Below are positions 37,108 through 50,762 of a DNA stretch of 64,000 nt, in pieces. A program made the position numbers and the translations under genes. The stretch is from Todiramphus chloris collaris (Eukaryota > Chordata > Aves > Coraciiformes > Alcedinidae), in assembly GCA_025345505.1 (NCBI GenBank), contig JANVCC010000049.1:6450588-6514587 (forward strand). Reading direction: 5' to 3'. Numbering within the stretch: the stretch's first letter is position 1; every line of letters begins with the position of its first letter. Below the pieces are notes generated by a model. That model was not told the DNA's origin. It worked only from the letters and a program-made list of their open reading frames with translations, and searched no databases.

Positions 37108-40100
37108 CCTAAGTGTTAATACCTTTTGTCTTTTCATCCCTCACAAATCCCTCCAAGCCCTCATCCCTGATATTGCAGGAACTCTGGCAAAGGCAGGCTG
37201 GTCAAACCATCAGTAGCAGCTGTAGAGACTGAGAGGTACAAAAAGGGCATTGATCTGTCTGGTTTCATTGGAAAGGACTGTCTTTGTTCTAGATTAAAAC
37301 CTGCCAAGTGCTTCCCATTGTTTTCCACCTGGCTGAAACAGCCTTATGCACACCCTTGGTTATCTTTGGTTTGGATCTATAGTTGAATCTGTTAAGTTGT
37401 TTAGTAAAAAGAACTTGCTGAAGGGTTGGTAGCTCCATTTAACCTGTGAGGTAATGGCCACGGGGTGTCTCGAGGCACCTAGATTGTCCTTCAGATACCA
37501 ACAATGTTAGGAAAGTAGAATTTTCATTAAATAGTGTCTGATTTTTCTTTTCAAGAGGGAAGTCTTTTTTTCTGTGCTGTGTCATTGTTATTATTAAAGG
37601 TTTGACCGTCCTGCACAGTGTATGGCTCTAATCTCTCAGGGGAGAAACAGTCTGCTTTCTGCTCTGATATCACTCTGTTCATCCAAGATTTTTTTTTCTT
37701 CTCTCTACCTCCTGTTATTTTTGCCATTGCTTGCCAGTATTCATAAATACGTGCTATCAGCTGAACCTCTCCAAATTTGCCTGGCAGAATGTATCGTTCT
37801 TTTCCAAAGGTCTCTATTTAATGTGAACCGCGCTCCAATCATTTCTAGCACCTGTTCACCGGTTCCATGGTGCATCAGCAGCAATTTTACAATTCTTCAG
37901 CGGCGTGACAGCTTGAAATTGTCATTTCTTTATGAACACTAGATGCACTGAAATCATGTTAGTGCAGTTGTCATTTTTCTTTGTACTCAAACATTAGGTA
38001 TGTTTTTGCCAGTTGAGATGGGTGGTGAACAGTTTTTTACTGAGCACCACGCTCAGCTTCCAGGAAATGAGAAGGGGTCTTTTGTGCGGGGTGTGTGTCA
38101 ATGGGTTATCCATAGCAAGGAGGATGCTTTCTCAAGTGGTACATATGGACAATTCATCTTAGCACGCAGATGATGCTGCCATGTGAAGGACTTTTTGAAG
38201 CACTTAACATCATTATAACTGAAATAACATTATCTTTACTAGCAGGGCTTAAAAGCAAATAACGATTTTGGTTTAATATATGTAGCAGTAAGGAGAAAGG
38301 GATTTTTCACTCAAAACTGAAATGAAGGTATAAATTATGTGGTCCTCAGCAGGTAGCATTCAAATAATTTTGTTGTTTTAACGTGTCACATTAGTAGTAT
38401 CTTAATATGATTAGATGAATGAAGCGTGTGTGTTCTCATGCTCGTGGTTCCAGAGATGATTGTGTACCAATGTCTTCATGGTTTAGATGATGGCTCCAAA
38501 GCTTTAAGTGTTGATTTTATATCCAAATGTTCATTGGCACATTCTAGATCATGTTAGGAGGGGTTTTGTTTGGTTTGGGCCATTTGTATTAGCAGTTTAA
38601 AGAGTCCCCAAAACAGTCCATGATCTCACTGTGTAGAGTAGTACAAGCACTGAAGCAAAGCCTCTGTGAAGTGCCCCAGGAATTTGCTGCATCTGTATGA
38701 GACAAGATAACCAGCAAATTCTTGGAGATGGGGAAGACAATAAAATGTAAGTGGTTGCGATTACTGACATCAAGCTCGTCCACCTAGTTGTTGGAATCTT
38801 GCAAGATTTTCAGTATACATTTTGGAAAGGGATTATTTAAGCTTTAACTAAATGGCAAAAATGTCCATTTTTTGTTTTGTTCAAGCAGTGCGATGCTCAC
38901 TGATCTCAGCAGAATCTGCTCCTGCTGCAGAGCTCTGCACTGGAGTGAAACTAGTCATGACTAGGATCTGGTACTACAGCGTAGCTGCCCATTTACGTAT
39001 GGAAAATGGACAAAGGGGCTTGATGGTGAGGGAAACCACAGTGTTAAGTTAGCCCCGTGTTTGACGTCAGTAGCAGAACAGAAATTGGATGATCTCCTTG
39101 CTTCTGTATAGGATTAAATTATGGATATCCATATAGTATTTTGTTAGGAGGCTGTAACAAATCTAGACTACTTCTGGACTTTATGGTTTGACTTCTCATA
39201 ACTAAAGAATGCAAATCCTAACATTATTTTAACACTTCCCTAATTTTTAGAACTGTGTAGAACAATTACAGATGCTCTTCAGAATACTCGTATCAAAATA
39301 GTTTCTTGTCTGTGTTTTACATCAGACATGATAAAGGGTCAGAGAATGAATTGTGTGGAAGTGCTTTCGAAGATCGCCTAAACAGTGGTAGATTAATCAG
39401 CATTGCTGTAATTAGATTAAAATGCATTACTCTTGTGTCCAATTGTTTGGAAAAGTTTTTAGACTTCAGTTCTGTATCTGCACTTAGACTAATACTCCAG
39501 CACCCTCCTCTATATCTGCAGTACTGAAATCCTGTAGTTATACAAAAGTTGCATAATATTGATTGAGGTTGCCTATTTATTGTGCAGGTTATGTCACTGT
39601 CAGTAGTTACTTTATGTACGAATTAACATACCTCTCTATGTTAAAGTTATCTGTAGCATAAGCAAATAGAATCCAAAAATAACTAAGAAAACATTGCTTC
39701 AGTTCCTTAAGCAGACAGTTCAGGTCTTAATTGATAGGCTATCACTGTCAGCTTGTAGGAGGACTGCTAGTATGCTAATGATAGAAGAGTAATTTCTGGT
39801 GTTTACGCTTAAATTACATTGCCTCTAGCCCTCTCCCGACTTCTGTGACATGCATGAATGATATAGCCAATATTCATATTCAGATGAATCCTAAATAACT
39901 CTTTTCCTGACCTGTCATACCGTTTCTTGAACTATCACTTTAGAATCATGTTTGCTATTTTGTCACTGTCTGAATGTTACCATCCTTATAGCCGACCTAA
40001 TCACCTACTACTTCTACCTTTATCTCTACAGTGTTGATGCACTCATTCCTTACTGCCTGACTCGTAAATGTTATGTTAACTTTGACATTTATAATGGTTT

Positions 40101-40498
40101 GTTATTCTTTCCTCCATTCTATTCATCAAATCTTACCCTGGAACTATGTATTGACTTAATTATACTCCTCCAATCTAAGTCTCCTTTGCTGCCTCTACGG
40201 ATGTGCAGAAATTGTCTCGTTTCCATCTCAGTTATTCTTTACTCCTTTTGTTCTGACTCCTTCCACAGCTTCCTTAGTACTGTTCATCAGTGAAAGTTGT
40301 CTTCTCATTCTTACAACCTTTTGTTGTGCTATTTCACTTGATCTATTCATCCTTCTTCCTAATATGACCTTTATTTCTTTATCTTGATCTGTCTCTGAGA
40401 TAATTAGTTCATATCTGCTGTGATCTTTCTTTCTTGTCTACTGAGTAGCTTCTCTGTTTTCCATTAAATTCTTACATAAATTGTGCTTAGAAAATCAG

Positions 40499-40518
40499 GT
40501 CCACTGAAATCAGTGGAC
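40499..40518. repeat. 20-bp inverted repeat GTCCACTGA/TCAGTGGAC
   Basis: Nine-base perfect arms with two central A residues. The string CCACTGAAATCAGTGG, followed by ACTCAAGTG, resembles words in the inverted-repeat fossil at 62391-62490, so both may derive from one ancient family. Confidence 0.85.
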
Positions 40519-43500
40519 ACTCAAGTGTCTTTAGGATTTTACAGTGTGTCTTAAGCAGCCCTTTACCTTTCCCCTATCAACAGCCCAGATAGTGTCACTT
40601 AATGTATTCTCCATTATCAAATTGCCCTTTTTTTCCTATATGCAGTAGATTAAAAAGTCTTTGGGGAAGAGTTTCTGTTTCAGTTGATTCATATACAATA
40701 AACATACACTGGTAAATACATTTTATTTCATCATGGAAATAGTTTTTGAACACTAAGGAAGAAGATAGTTAATTATGCTATTTTAACATTTAAATGGACT
40801 CAAACTGGAGAGTATGAGAAACAGAAGGAAAACATACATGATTGAACATTAATATTTTACTGGAAAAGAATTAAATATCCTAAGGAAATAATGAAAACAA
40901 GTCATTTCTTCCAGATGATAGTTAAAGTTTGATGAAATAATAATAAAAAATTAATCTTCCAGTTGAATGAAGACACTCTGTATGTTGTTAACTATGCCTA
41001 AATTTTGATTCAGTTTTGTTGGTTTTCTGTCTTAGCCAACTCCTGTTTACGGGGATCAGTTGGCTACAAATAAGTACCAAGACATCCCTTTTTTGTGTGA
41101 TCATCTGTAAGTTTTAGCACATGTTTTTTCTTTTGGATCCTGCTGCTGACCAAATCCTTGAGGGCAAGACAGAAGTAAATGGCTAAACAGAGGAAATTCA
41201 CGTGTGAGAAGCATTTGTCTGTATGTTCCCAGAACGTATTGTATTTAAATACTTAGAGATTAAATACTGATTCTTTTTGAAAACTATACCAGTGCATTTA
41301 GGACCATTGTAACCGTGGAACAGACACCTTATGGATCTTAGAGTATTTTTTTATATCTTATTTGTATTTTTCCATCTGCCAGTACAGCTGTGACAGTGGA
41401 GCTGAATGACATTCTTGCACTTTGTGTTCTGCATCTGCTCTGTAACTCTGTTCATCTCTAAACCTTTTTGTTCCATGCCATTCTTCACTCTGTTCTGCAC
41501 ACTCTTGTTCTTTCTTCTATTTATCATTCCTTGCAGTCTAGTGTATGTTATAATGTACAGGATCCTTCCAAGTCCATTCTTCACATACACTGAGATTGTT
41601 ACTACTGACTTTTTGCAGTCTTTTGCAACAGACTCATTTCATGCCCTGGATCTTTTATTAAAACTTATCTTTTATTTCTTGTTATTACTGTTCCTTCTAA
41701 AAAAACCACATTTTTTTGTAGCTAGTGCTATTTGACTTCATCTAGTACCCAGATCATTCTCTCTGTGTCCACCATGATCATTCTATCTGTTAGTAGTCAC
41801 GGTAAATGCATGATAAATGTTCCTTCTGAAAACTTTCTCATCTGCTTACCATTTTATTTTGCATAAACTGATGATTTCCTATCCAGATCCTTTCATTTTC
41901 TGTGCCATTACTGAAAGATCTACTGCAAGATTTCTACAAAGTTCCTGAAAATCTCTGATACACTGAGCTCATGACATAATTCCTGGTCCTCCAGCTTGAT
42001 GTGTTTGTTCCTGTGCCAGACACATGCTTGTTTTCCCACTCTTTCTTCTGAGTGGTAAATGCAACCTCTGTGTAGCTGGCTGTTAACATCCTGGGATGTA
42101 TTCCTTTCCATCTTGTTCATGTGATCAGATATTCATTGAACAACTTGTCTTTAGGAGTATCCCGTGTATCTGATCTGAGCTGTTTAACAGGTTGACCTGG
42201 TGGTGCTGGAACCAGGGTTTTCCCTTGGTGATAGTTTAAATACAGGAGCGTTCCCACACTTGAAGGGAAAATTCCATTTTTCACTAAAATTTGTCACTGT
42301 CAGCTGTCACGGTAGATTGGTAAGCTGGTGAAGTCAGGAGCAGCGGGCATAGCCTTGCATGCTAAAGTTCAACAAAATCACTTGTGAAAGTTCAGCCAGC
42401 CACAGGATTTAAAAGTAGTCAAACATCCCTTTCAGGTTTGTGCCTTGAGTTTCAGCCCGTGCCCATCCTAAAGATAAGGTTGTCACTGAGTCACTTCACT
42501 GCTGCATTTGCTGTGCTTCAGGGCTGTGTTGCTGTAGAAGGCATGTAGTGCCTGCTGTGGAGCCAGCGGGAACATCCACGTGTGTCAGCACACGGTTTGC
42601 TGGATTGGGATGTCAGAGGGCAATACTGAAGATTCAGTGGCATTTAAGAAGCTGGGCAGGGGACTCGGGCTTCTAGGCTTTGAAGAGAAAAACAGGTCCT
42701 TAGTATTCACCTTGCAAAGGTAGTCAAAGCAGGCAATCGCTTTATACTCATTTATGTGTGATGTATCTCTGTACATCTTTGTAAAGGAATCTTCTAAGAA
42801 AATAATGCATGTGGCAAAAAGCCAGCCAGGGGAGAAGCCAGAGGAAAAGTAACTGAAGCGCTTTGATTCCCAGGCATGAATATTCTAAGTAGACAGATAC
42901 ATGTTAACTTTACCTGCTACCTTTAGCGCACACATTTTGTTTAAACTTGGTAGAGTGCAGAAAACATTAGATGCTTTTGACACTCCTGCTGCCCACATTA
43001 CTTTTAACAACTCAGCTGTGGAGGTTTTTTCAGAGCCTTGGGGTTTTGTACTTCAGTGTGTTCATTCTTCTCAACTTCTACTTTTTTTAAACAAGTTTAA
43101 TGAAACACATATTTAATTAGCAACACACTAATGAATAAATACAAACAGATATGCCCCTGTGCACAGTGTTATTGAAGAGGAATATCAGTGTGAATATTAA
43201 AAATTAAAGCCAGCATTACAAAAGGCAAATATGTTGAATAAATAATGGCCACTACTATTTACAAACCACGCAAAACAAAAAGGGAACCTCCCTTGTTAAA
43301 GATGAGGAGATTGGGGGAAAAACATAGAAAAGCTGCAATGGAATTTTATTATTCACAATTTTTTCTCTCTTTCATTCAACCCCTTTGGGACATGGTCTAG
43401 TTACTTTTATTACACTTGTGAATGTGTCAAGCAACCTGCAATACAGCGGATCACAGTCTAGGTGCTGGGTGGCAGAGGATGAAAAGGCAGTACTGCTTCC

Positions 43501-44026
43501 AGTGCATGAGCTGCTGCTTTCACACATGTTACAGCTCTGAGCATAGTGCTGCCTTAACTTTTGCAGACATTTCTGTTCTTACTGTGTGTGCGCAGACATT
43601 TAAGAATCTTTGAGACTTTTTGACAAAGAAGGAAAGTACAGGCTCAAGCTATTTTTGTACCACGTTAATATCCTCATTCCTTTTAGTTTCACCTCTTCAG
43701 TATCTTCAGTTCCTGTCCTAAACAGTGTGTAGCGACACTGTGCACTGAAGGGTGTTTGATTTCGTGTGGTTTATAGGTGTGCCTGAGTTTCAGTAGATCA
43801 GGCAATTTCTTCATTGGGCCAAATTCACCTGTATTTATCAACAAAAACTACACCCATAGTCTCAGTACAAATAAACCAGCTGTTATTCTGCAACATATAG
43901 ATGATGCTTTCTAAAGAATTTTAGAAAATTTCAGGGGGGAACATATGATAGAATTATCAAATGTTTGCTAGGATTTGTAGGAGTAATACTTTCTGCTGTG
44001 ATACTGAGGTCAGGAGTAATGATAAA

Positions 44027-44054
44027 TGCATAATGCAAGGCCTTGCATAATGCA
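44027..44054. repeat. 28-bp near-perfect palindrome
   Basis: TGCATAATGCAAGG is followed at once by CCTTGCATAATGCA. The two halves pair at 13 of 14 positions with no spacer. The GCATAATGC core also recurs as a direct repeat. It could be an ATGCAAAT-like dyad site or a collapsed inverted repeat. Confidence 0.92.
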
Positions 44055-44902
44055 CCCTTACTTAAAGGTATTGCTGTAGGATCCTGACCATCCGTTTCTA
44101 AGTTCTTAGTCTAATTGTGTATTTTGTGTCACTTTTTTTTTTTAATCATGAATTTTATAAACCTTCCTTTTCAGTATAATTATGATTTGTATTCTGCCAT
44201 CTTGTGTCTAACCAAACTCTTTGCCTTGGGGATTTGAGGATGTTGAATAAGTAGTGCTGCGCAGCAGCAACACATTTTCTCTTATGATTCAAACGTAAAA
44301 ATAACAAACTCATGATCAAGAGGTAGTCTCACACAGACCTTAAGTATTCTGTAATGATATACAGAGATATTTCTTCTTTTCAAAACAAAAATATATCCAA
44401 AACTGAACCCAGCACTCCTCTCTTAAAAGTGCTGTTTATTATTCATTGTTAACAGATAAATGAAAAGATGCATTTGTAATAGTTACATATCTCATACATT
44501 CAAGCATATATTCAATATTTATTCCCATCACCCACTTTCATCTGTGTAAGCAGGAGAAGCCTTTCGTGACAAGGGTATGGATCAACACGAACTAGCAAGG
44601 GTTGTTCGTACAGTAATATCACAAGGAAATCGAAGTATATAACTCACTCTATGTGTTGTGCCATTTACTGCCATCACACTACACATACATAAAGAGCTCC
44701 AAAGTGCAGCTGGCTTTATACACAGTGCAGGGAGCTAAGTTTTCCCCCTGCTGGTGCCACAGCACTTGCAGTAGGCTGCTGACCTGTAGTGTTTGTGCAG
44801 CCAGCTCTGTTCTGTCTGCCCCTGCCCCTCTGGCCATCTTCCTGCTAGGGTTGATGTGCCCACAGTCATTGGCTGACACTGCAGGCAATGGAAAAACACA
44901 TC

Positions 44903-45468
44903 TGTGGTGGTTTAACCCCAGCCAGCAACTAAGCCTCACACAGCCACTCACTCACCCTCCCCGTGGCAGCATGGGGAAGAGAACTGGAAGAGTAGAAGTG
45001 AAAAAATGTATGGGTTGAGATAAAGGCAGTTTAATAGGTAAAGCAAAAGCCACATGCATGAGCAAAGCAAACCAAGGAATTCATTCGCCACTTCCCATAG
45101 TCAGGCACATGTCCAGCCATCCCCAGGAAAACTGGGCTTTCATAACAGTTACTTGGGAAGACAAACGCTCCTCCTTCCTCCAGCTTTCTATGCTGACCAT
45201 GACATCATAAGGTCTGGAATATCCCTTTGGTCAGCTGGGGACAGCTGTCCCAGCTGTGTCCCCTCCCAGCTTCTTGAGACCCCCCCCACCCTACTTACTG
45301 GTGGAGTGGGGTAAGGAGCAGACAACGCTTTGACTCCATGTAAGCCACTGCTCAGAAGTAACGAAAACATCCCTGTATTATCCACAGTTTCCAGCAGAAA
45401 GTCCAAAACATAGCCCCACATTAGCTACTCTGAAGAAAATTAACTCTACTCCAGCAAAAATCAGCACA
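44903..45468 (-). mobile_element. Solo LTR, avian ERVL-like (family A, second copy)
   Basis: The plus strand starts TGTGGTGGTTTAACCCCAGC and ends ...AATCAGCACA. It aligns along its length with the LTR at 20602-21189 (shared strings include GAGAACTGGAAGAGTA, AGATAAAGGCAGTTTAATAG and AAGCAAAGCAAACCAAGGA) but with many substitutions, so the two insertions are independent and old. The ATTAAA signal on the minus strand lies at 45035-45030. No internal genes are present. The flanks are ACATC and ACACT, at best an eroded 5-bp duplication. Confidence 0.9.
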
Positions 45469-48400
45469 ACACTCCTGGGCTTTAGTCTCCCTTTTCCCTG
45501 GGCTTAGCAGGATAAAAGGGAAGCAGCTCCTATCTAGGTTTGTGGCTCTGATGGCTGCTGCTGTACTCTTTGGATGAAATGAGCTCATCTAGAAAAGACA
45601 TGTTTCTGTAGGGAATGAGTTTATTTAAAGACAGAAATTAGAGGAGAGATGCTTTCCATAGTGCAAGATCAAAGGGAAGGACACGGATGTAAAATTCAGC
45701 TTTTATTGAATTGCCAAAGAGTCCTGAGCTAACTATCCAAAATCTTGTCTGGAAATTGGTGACTAAGAATGGTGTCTGTTGACCTTTCTTCATGACCTTT
45801 CTTTTTGTTTATTTAGGTTTTGATTGATTGTTTGGGTTACTTGTTTGGGTTTTGTTGTGTTTTGTTTTGTTTTAATTTGTTTTTTTAAATAGGAAACTTT
45901 CTGAAAAGATAATTAAAAATCTTGGAATAGATTTTGGAAGCACTATGCTTTTACTGGTTGCCTTAAGGAACTGCAGAGCTAGACCACAGCTGAAGACCTG
46001 CAAATCCCACCTGCACACTTCCTTAATGCAGTACTGGTTTTGAACGGTTTCATACAGTCATTGTGGGAGTGGAGATCATTCTCAGGATCACACAGTGAGG
46101 GAACTCATCCATGAGACTGTATCTTTATTAAGCTCAGGTCCACACTATTAAAAATTCTTGATGTTGCCTGTCCTTTTAATGGACTGTAAGTTCACTTTCA
46201 AAATGATACTAGAAAATTATTCAAAGTGTGTCTGCCCAAGGTATGGAAACTCTCCTCCTGTAGTGGCCAGAATACCATGTGGAGGGGAAAAAAAAAGAGA
46301 ATTAAAAAAACCCCAACTTTATTATTTCTTAATGTGGCAGAGTTGAAGGGCACTCACATAAAAATATATGTGCTGAAAAGAAATATGACAAAAAGATTCT
46401 TCTAAAAGCTCCTTGAGGAATATCAAATGGATCTACTGATTCAAATGTGAACAACATTTTCACATTGGTGGTCCATTAGTCCATCTTTTTCAATGAACCT
46501 GAAGATAAGACATTGCAATGCAGTCTGGACACGCTTTCCCCTCATCTTCTGTTACTAAGCAACTTCAGTGAAAATGGAAAGATGAACTCACTGGTATTGA
46601 TGTGGTGGGTAGAAACACATCTAGGCTGCAAACCAGGATGTTGCCTGTGGAAGAGAGAAAAATGATCCTTTGGAATAACAATAAAAGTCCAAATCAAGCC
46701 AAGTTGACTATGATGCACTCTTTTTCACTGTTTCCCCTAGTTTTTGTTTAAAAACGTAAGACAAATCCGAGGAGAATTACAGTCTAACACTCCTCCAATT
46801 TTCTTGCTACTGCAGACAGACGGTGGATGAAAAACTGCGACATAATGTGTGTGTTGAAAAATGCACGGTGTAGCAACTTGTCACCTCTGTGCTCCTGCTG
46901 CAGTTGCGCTGCCAGTGCACAGAGATGTTCAGTCCAAATTGTGCAGGTTATTCAGTTTATCTGATCATCATGAAAGGACTTCAGCAGCAGCAAATCACAA
47001 TTCTAAAAGACCCTGATGGGTATAGAAAATAAAGCTATTGCTATTGCCAGAGGAGAACGGGAAGGGAAGAGTAAAATGGTTCAGTGTAGGATTGGAAACT
47101 TTTAAGATGTTGTAGTATACAGCTTACAAGTCAGCCTGAAAGCCTGGCTGAGAGAATTGGGAGGTAAATACAAGCATTCCCTGCAGTGCTTTATAGTTTC
47201 ACTTTAGAAGGACTGGGGAGAAACAGAAAGATACTAAATGAATTGAGAACTTTAATCAAAAGGACTAAAAAAGAGATAAGCTGACTAGAGGAAAAAAAAT
47301 GCAGGTTAGCAAACAAAGAACAAAGAGAGTGTTTGAATACAATTACCAAGAAATAAGGAATAGAAATAGGGCACTCATTCAGACAGAGAACAGGGAGGGA
47401 AGGTTGAGCAAGACAGGATTTTTTGAAGATCCATATGGAGTTGTACAGAAGGTATTGGAGGGAAAAAGGATGCAGAAGTTCATCTGTCTCTGAGAACCTA
47501 ATTGAAGTGATGGATGGAAATTGGGTCAGAAAAAAATAACAAAACCTTCCTTCTCTTCCTTCCAATTTTCCTTCTCTTCCTTTAATATTTATGTGTGTTA
47601 TTAAAGAAACATTTCTGGAAGGCACTAAGAGCAGAAGCTGTAAGTATCCCTACAGAGACTGCCTTGCTATAGCAAAATGTTCAGCGTTAGAGACCGAGTT
47701 CCTACAAACTCAGAAACAGTGACAGTGAACTGCAAATGACAATTGGAAGAAACGCGAGTAAGGCCAAAGTCAGATAAATGACAGTGCAACCAGGATAATA
47801 AAGGAGACGTATGAGAGGGCAGTGAGAAAAAGCAGTGTCTGCCTGGCTGGGAACAGGGGAAACAGAAGGGATAGCACTGCTGCAATACATAGCAACCTGC
47901 CACGGTCAGGAGTTGACATCACCAGCAAATGAATGGGAGAGTGGCGAAAGCTGCGATGGACTGATCTTCCATACCTCTGGCTGACACCCCAGGGAGTTGT
48001 GCTCTCTTGCTCATAGTGTGGCAATAGGAGCATAGTTTGTCATGCTACAGCAAATAAACAACCCACCTTTTTGAACAGAAGAGTAAATAGGATATTGACA
48101 GCCTGTTCTTAGAGAAAACATCTTCTAGACTAGCAGTAAAAGCTGTTAAATAGATTTGCTTTGTATCTTAAAGCTGTAGTGTAACAAACGTTTCTTTTGG
48201 TGGCAGTACTGGCTTAAGCAGTTTGTATCCATCCCCATGCCACCCTGCCCACTGTGACACAGGACTGCTCAGGCATGCATGTGGTGAACCAGGTCAGTGA
48301 AGTGGTGCAGGGTACAAGTGATCCGGGAAAGAGTATATGTTTAATCTGGATCCATAACTTAATCCAGTTTAGAATACAGTGCCAAAACCAATTGTCCTGG

Positions 48401-50099
48401 TCCAGTGTGTTCTGGCAAGAGGGGAAGGCTAGGTATCACGGGGTGTAGGTCAGTTTAAGCTGGCAGTGGCACAACAAAAGGATGCTTGTGTACACTGTTG
48501 GCCTTTTGAATGGAAAGAAAAATGGAATTTGGTTCATTTAATTTGCAAATGGGTAGTAAGTACACCCAAATTTTATCTAAAGCTTGGAATAAAATAAAGT
48601 TTTCATGTTGGTACCCTGAGTAGAAATAGAGATAAATGGCTTGAAAGTCTGATTTGGGACTTTACAATTGTTTAACTGTTTCTCTCACTAATAAAGCCTC
48701 AATTGCTCTATGGGTGAACCATTTTTTTCCATCATGGAATTTTTCTGTTACCAAGCTGTTGGACATTGAGGTGTTAAAAATACGTATTTCATCATAAACC
48801 TCAGTGAAGCAGGTTGATTTACCAGCTAATGTTCTTTCATCTTAAAAAGGGGAGTAGGAATAAGTTGTTTAATTTTAGGATAGCTGAAGGAGTCAGAGTT
48901 GTCATCCGAAACACTGAACAACACAGGGAGGTTTGACTTACCAAAAACCTGAGTACAGATTTCCCTGAGCCTTGTTGCAGATGCAGAAGTAGGATGGTGG
49001 GTGGAAGGGAAGTATGTCAGATCTCTAGAGCAGGGAGAACAAGTATAAGTTTAGGAATAGTTTCTTTCGACACAGGATCTGAATGATAACGCAGCTTGTG
49101 TTCAGAAGAACAAGAAACTCTTGGTCATGTTCAGGATTCTTTTTGTTCCCTTTGGAGTTACAGATAGAGAATTGTGTCTGTGCTCTTCCCATATAACTGA
49201 ATTGTTTTGAATGTATACTTCATTCATACAATCAGTTCTGTCTCCCAGTGGAAACAATTCCCAAATTGTAACCCAAAATACTAGGTCCCTTCCAGGGTCA
49301 GTGCTTCATCATTGGCTTATTGTTGACACACTTTATTTAAGAGGCAAGAATGTTTACCTGCTTCCCAAGGATAAGTGGGGGTTTCTCAGTTGTGCTTCTT
49401 TCTCTGCAATGACTCTTAAGATATTGATACTTAGATATTCTGAATCAGGGTTATAAAATGTCACAAGATTATTTCTTAATGACATGTGCACAATGGCCGC
49501 AATGGCTTACATGGCTTTCTGACAGAAGTTACTACCTGATTTAGCTTTTGGTCCCACAATGAAAACTTGGGTTGTTTTTCTCCTCTCATAAACCCACTCT
49601 CGTGACATCAGGAAGACACAAACATTGAATGCCTTGCTCACCATGTAGGCTTTATTCACATGCAGGCTTTCTGCCAATGATTAGAGGTTGCAGTTAGCCA
49701 GAGAGATTTTTAGTTCGGTCTTCTCTGGTCACCTAGAAAAACTGGTGGTAACACCATGAAAAAGGAACAAATTTCTGGCAAAACTGAAATTCACAGTACT
49801 TCAGAAAAAAATACATAAAATAGTATATAAAGTGACAACATATAAACGCTGCAACAATCCCCTGAGGGTGCCCCATTTCTAGCTTGGAAAAGAAAAATGG
49901 TTAAGATCTAGTAAATACCAGATTACTCAATTCATTGTGAGTAGGTGAAAACTGCATTAATCAAGGGAGGTAGCTGTTGTGAAATGTCATCGTTTCAGTG
50001 AGAGAGTGTGTGGCTGTTTGTTTGTTTGCTTCTGGCTTTAATCAAACACACAAAGTTGGGTGAAACAAATAGATTAAGAAGCAAGAAATGAACAATGAA

Positions 50100-50350
50100 A
50101 TTATTAATAGGCTAACAGCAGGCCTGCTACTTTGGACGAGCCACACTCGTACTCTGCAGGTGTCAGACGATCTGATTTAGGCAGCCAGTAGATGATTCTT
50201 CATTACTGCTCTAACCTGCTGAATCAATTAGCTCTCTCATTAGTGGTTTTGCCATCATATTCATCCCTCAGAGAGGCTATATTGCCATTGCAGCTTTTTT
50301 AAAGGACGCTAATTGCATCTCTCCTAACTGCTGCGTCTAGTGGTTTGTGC
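50100..50350. promoter_or_regulatory. Candidate conserved noncoding enhancer-like block
   Basis: The block is dense in homeodomain-type cores (TTATTAATAG, TGAATCAATTAGC, TCATTAGTGG, GCTAATTGC) and has a 12-bp palindrome AGCAGGCCTGCT (50117-50128). It keeps several CpGs (GACGAG, GACGAT, GGACGC, TGCGTC) in an otherwise CpG-poor region, has no simple repeats, and no frame looks coding. This mix is typical of vertebrate conserved enhancers. No alignment was available, so conservation itself is not shown. Confidence 0.3.
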
Positions 50351-50732
50351 CTTGGCCAGGGAGCAGTGGCAGTCTCTCCCTGGCCCTGGGGTGCACTCCC
50401 CAACTTCTCCCCACTCTTGATGGAGCAGCTATCAGAAGGTTCTGTTTGGTATTGTCATTACAGTTCCTAGGAAAATAATATGAAGGTATTCTGATTTTGA
50501 ACACTGTTTTCACCTCCGTTGGTATCTGAACGAGGTATATTGAACATATTTTCCCCTTTTATCATTGTATTTCTTTTTTTAAAGAAAGTTATTTTGTACC
50601 GTAGCGTATATACATGGTTTACAAAAAGGCGATTTTTCTGTCATGTGTTGTAAAGCATCCTGTAAAATATTACCTGCAGACTTAGGAAGAATTTCTTCCC
50701 CTCACACACTGTTGCTTGGACCAACCCTTATT

Positions 50733-50762
50733 CCATCCATCCATCCATCCATCCATCCATCC
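50733..50762. repeat. (CCAT)n microsatellite
   Basis: Seven and a half uninterrupted CCAT units. Pure and likely polymorphic. Confidence 0.95.

Larger units (their letters stand above)
33265..44902. other. Noncoding, no gene recognised
   Basis: About 11.6 kb of AT-rich unique sequence. Plus-strand pyrimidine-rich stretches at 39900-40640 and 41400-42120 open frames of about 109-113 codons that show no family features. A T24 run at 37084-37107 and two dyad elements (40499-40518 and 44027-44054) are listed separately. No exon, RNA gene or transposon body was recognised. Confidence 0.5.

Noticed and set aside
20602-45468. LTRs at 20.6 and 44.9 kb as the two ends of one provirus
   Set aside because: They are heavily diverged from each other and the DNA between contains no retroviral genes.
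47191-47625. 144-codon minus-strand open frame
   Set aside because: It lies opposite an A/G-rich plus strand, so its Phe/Leu/Ser-rich content is a composition effect; no domain is seen.
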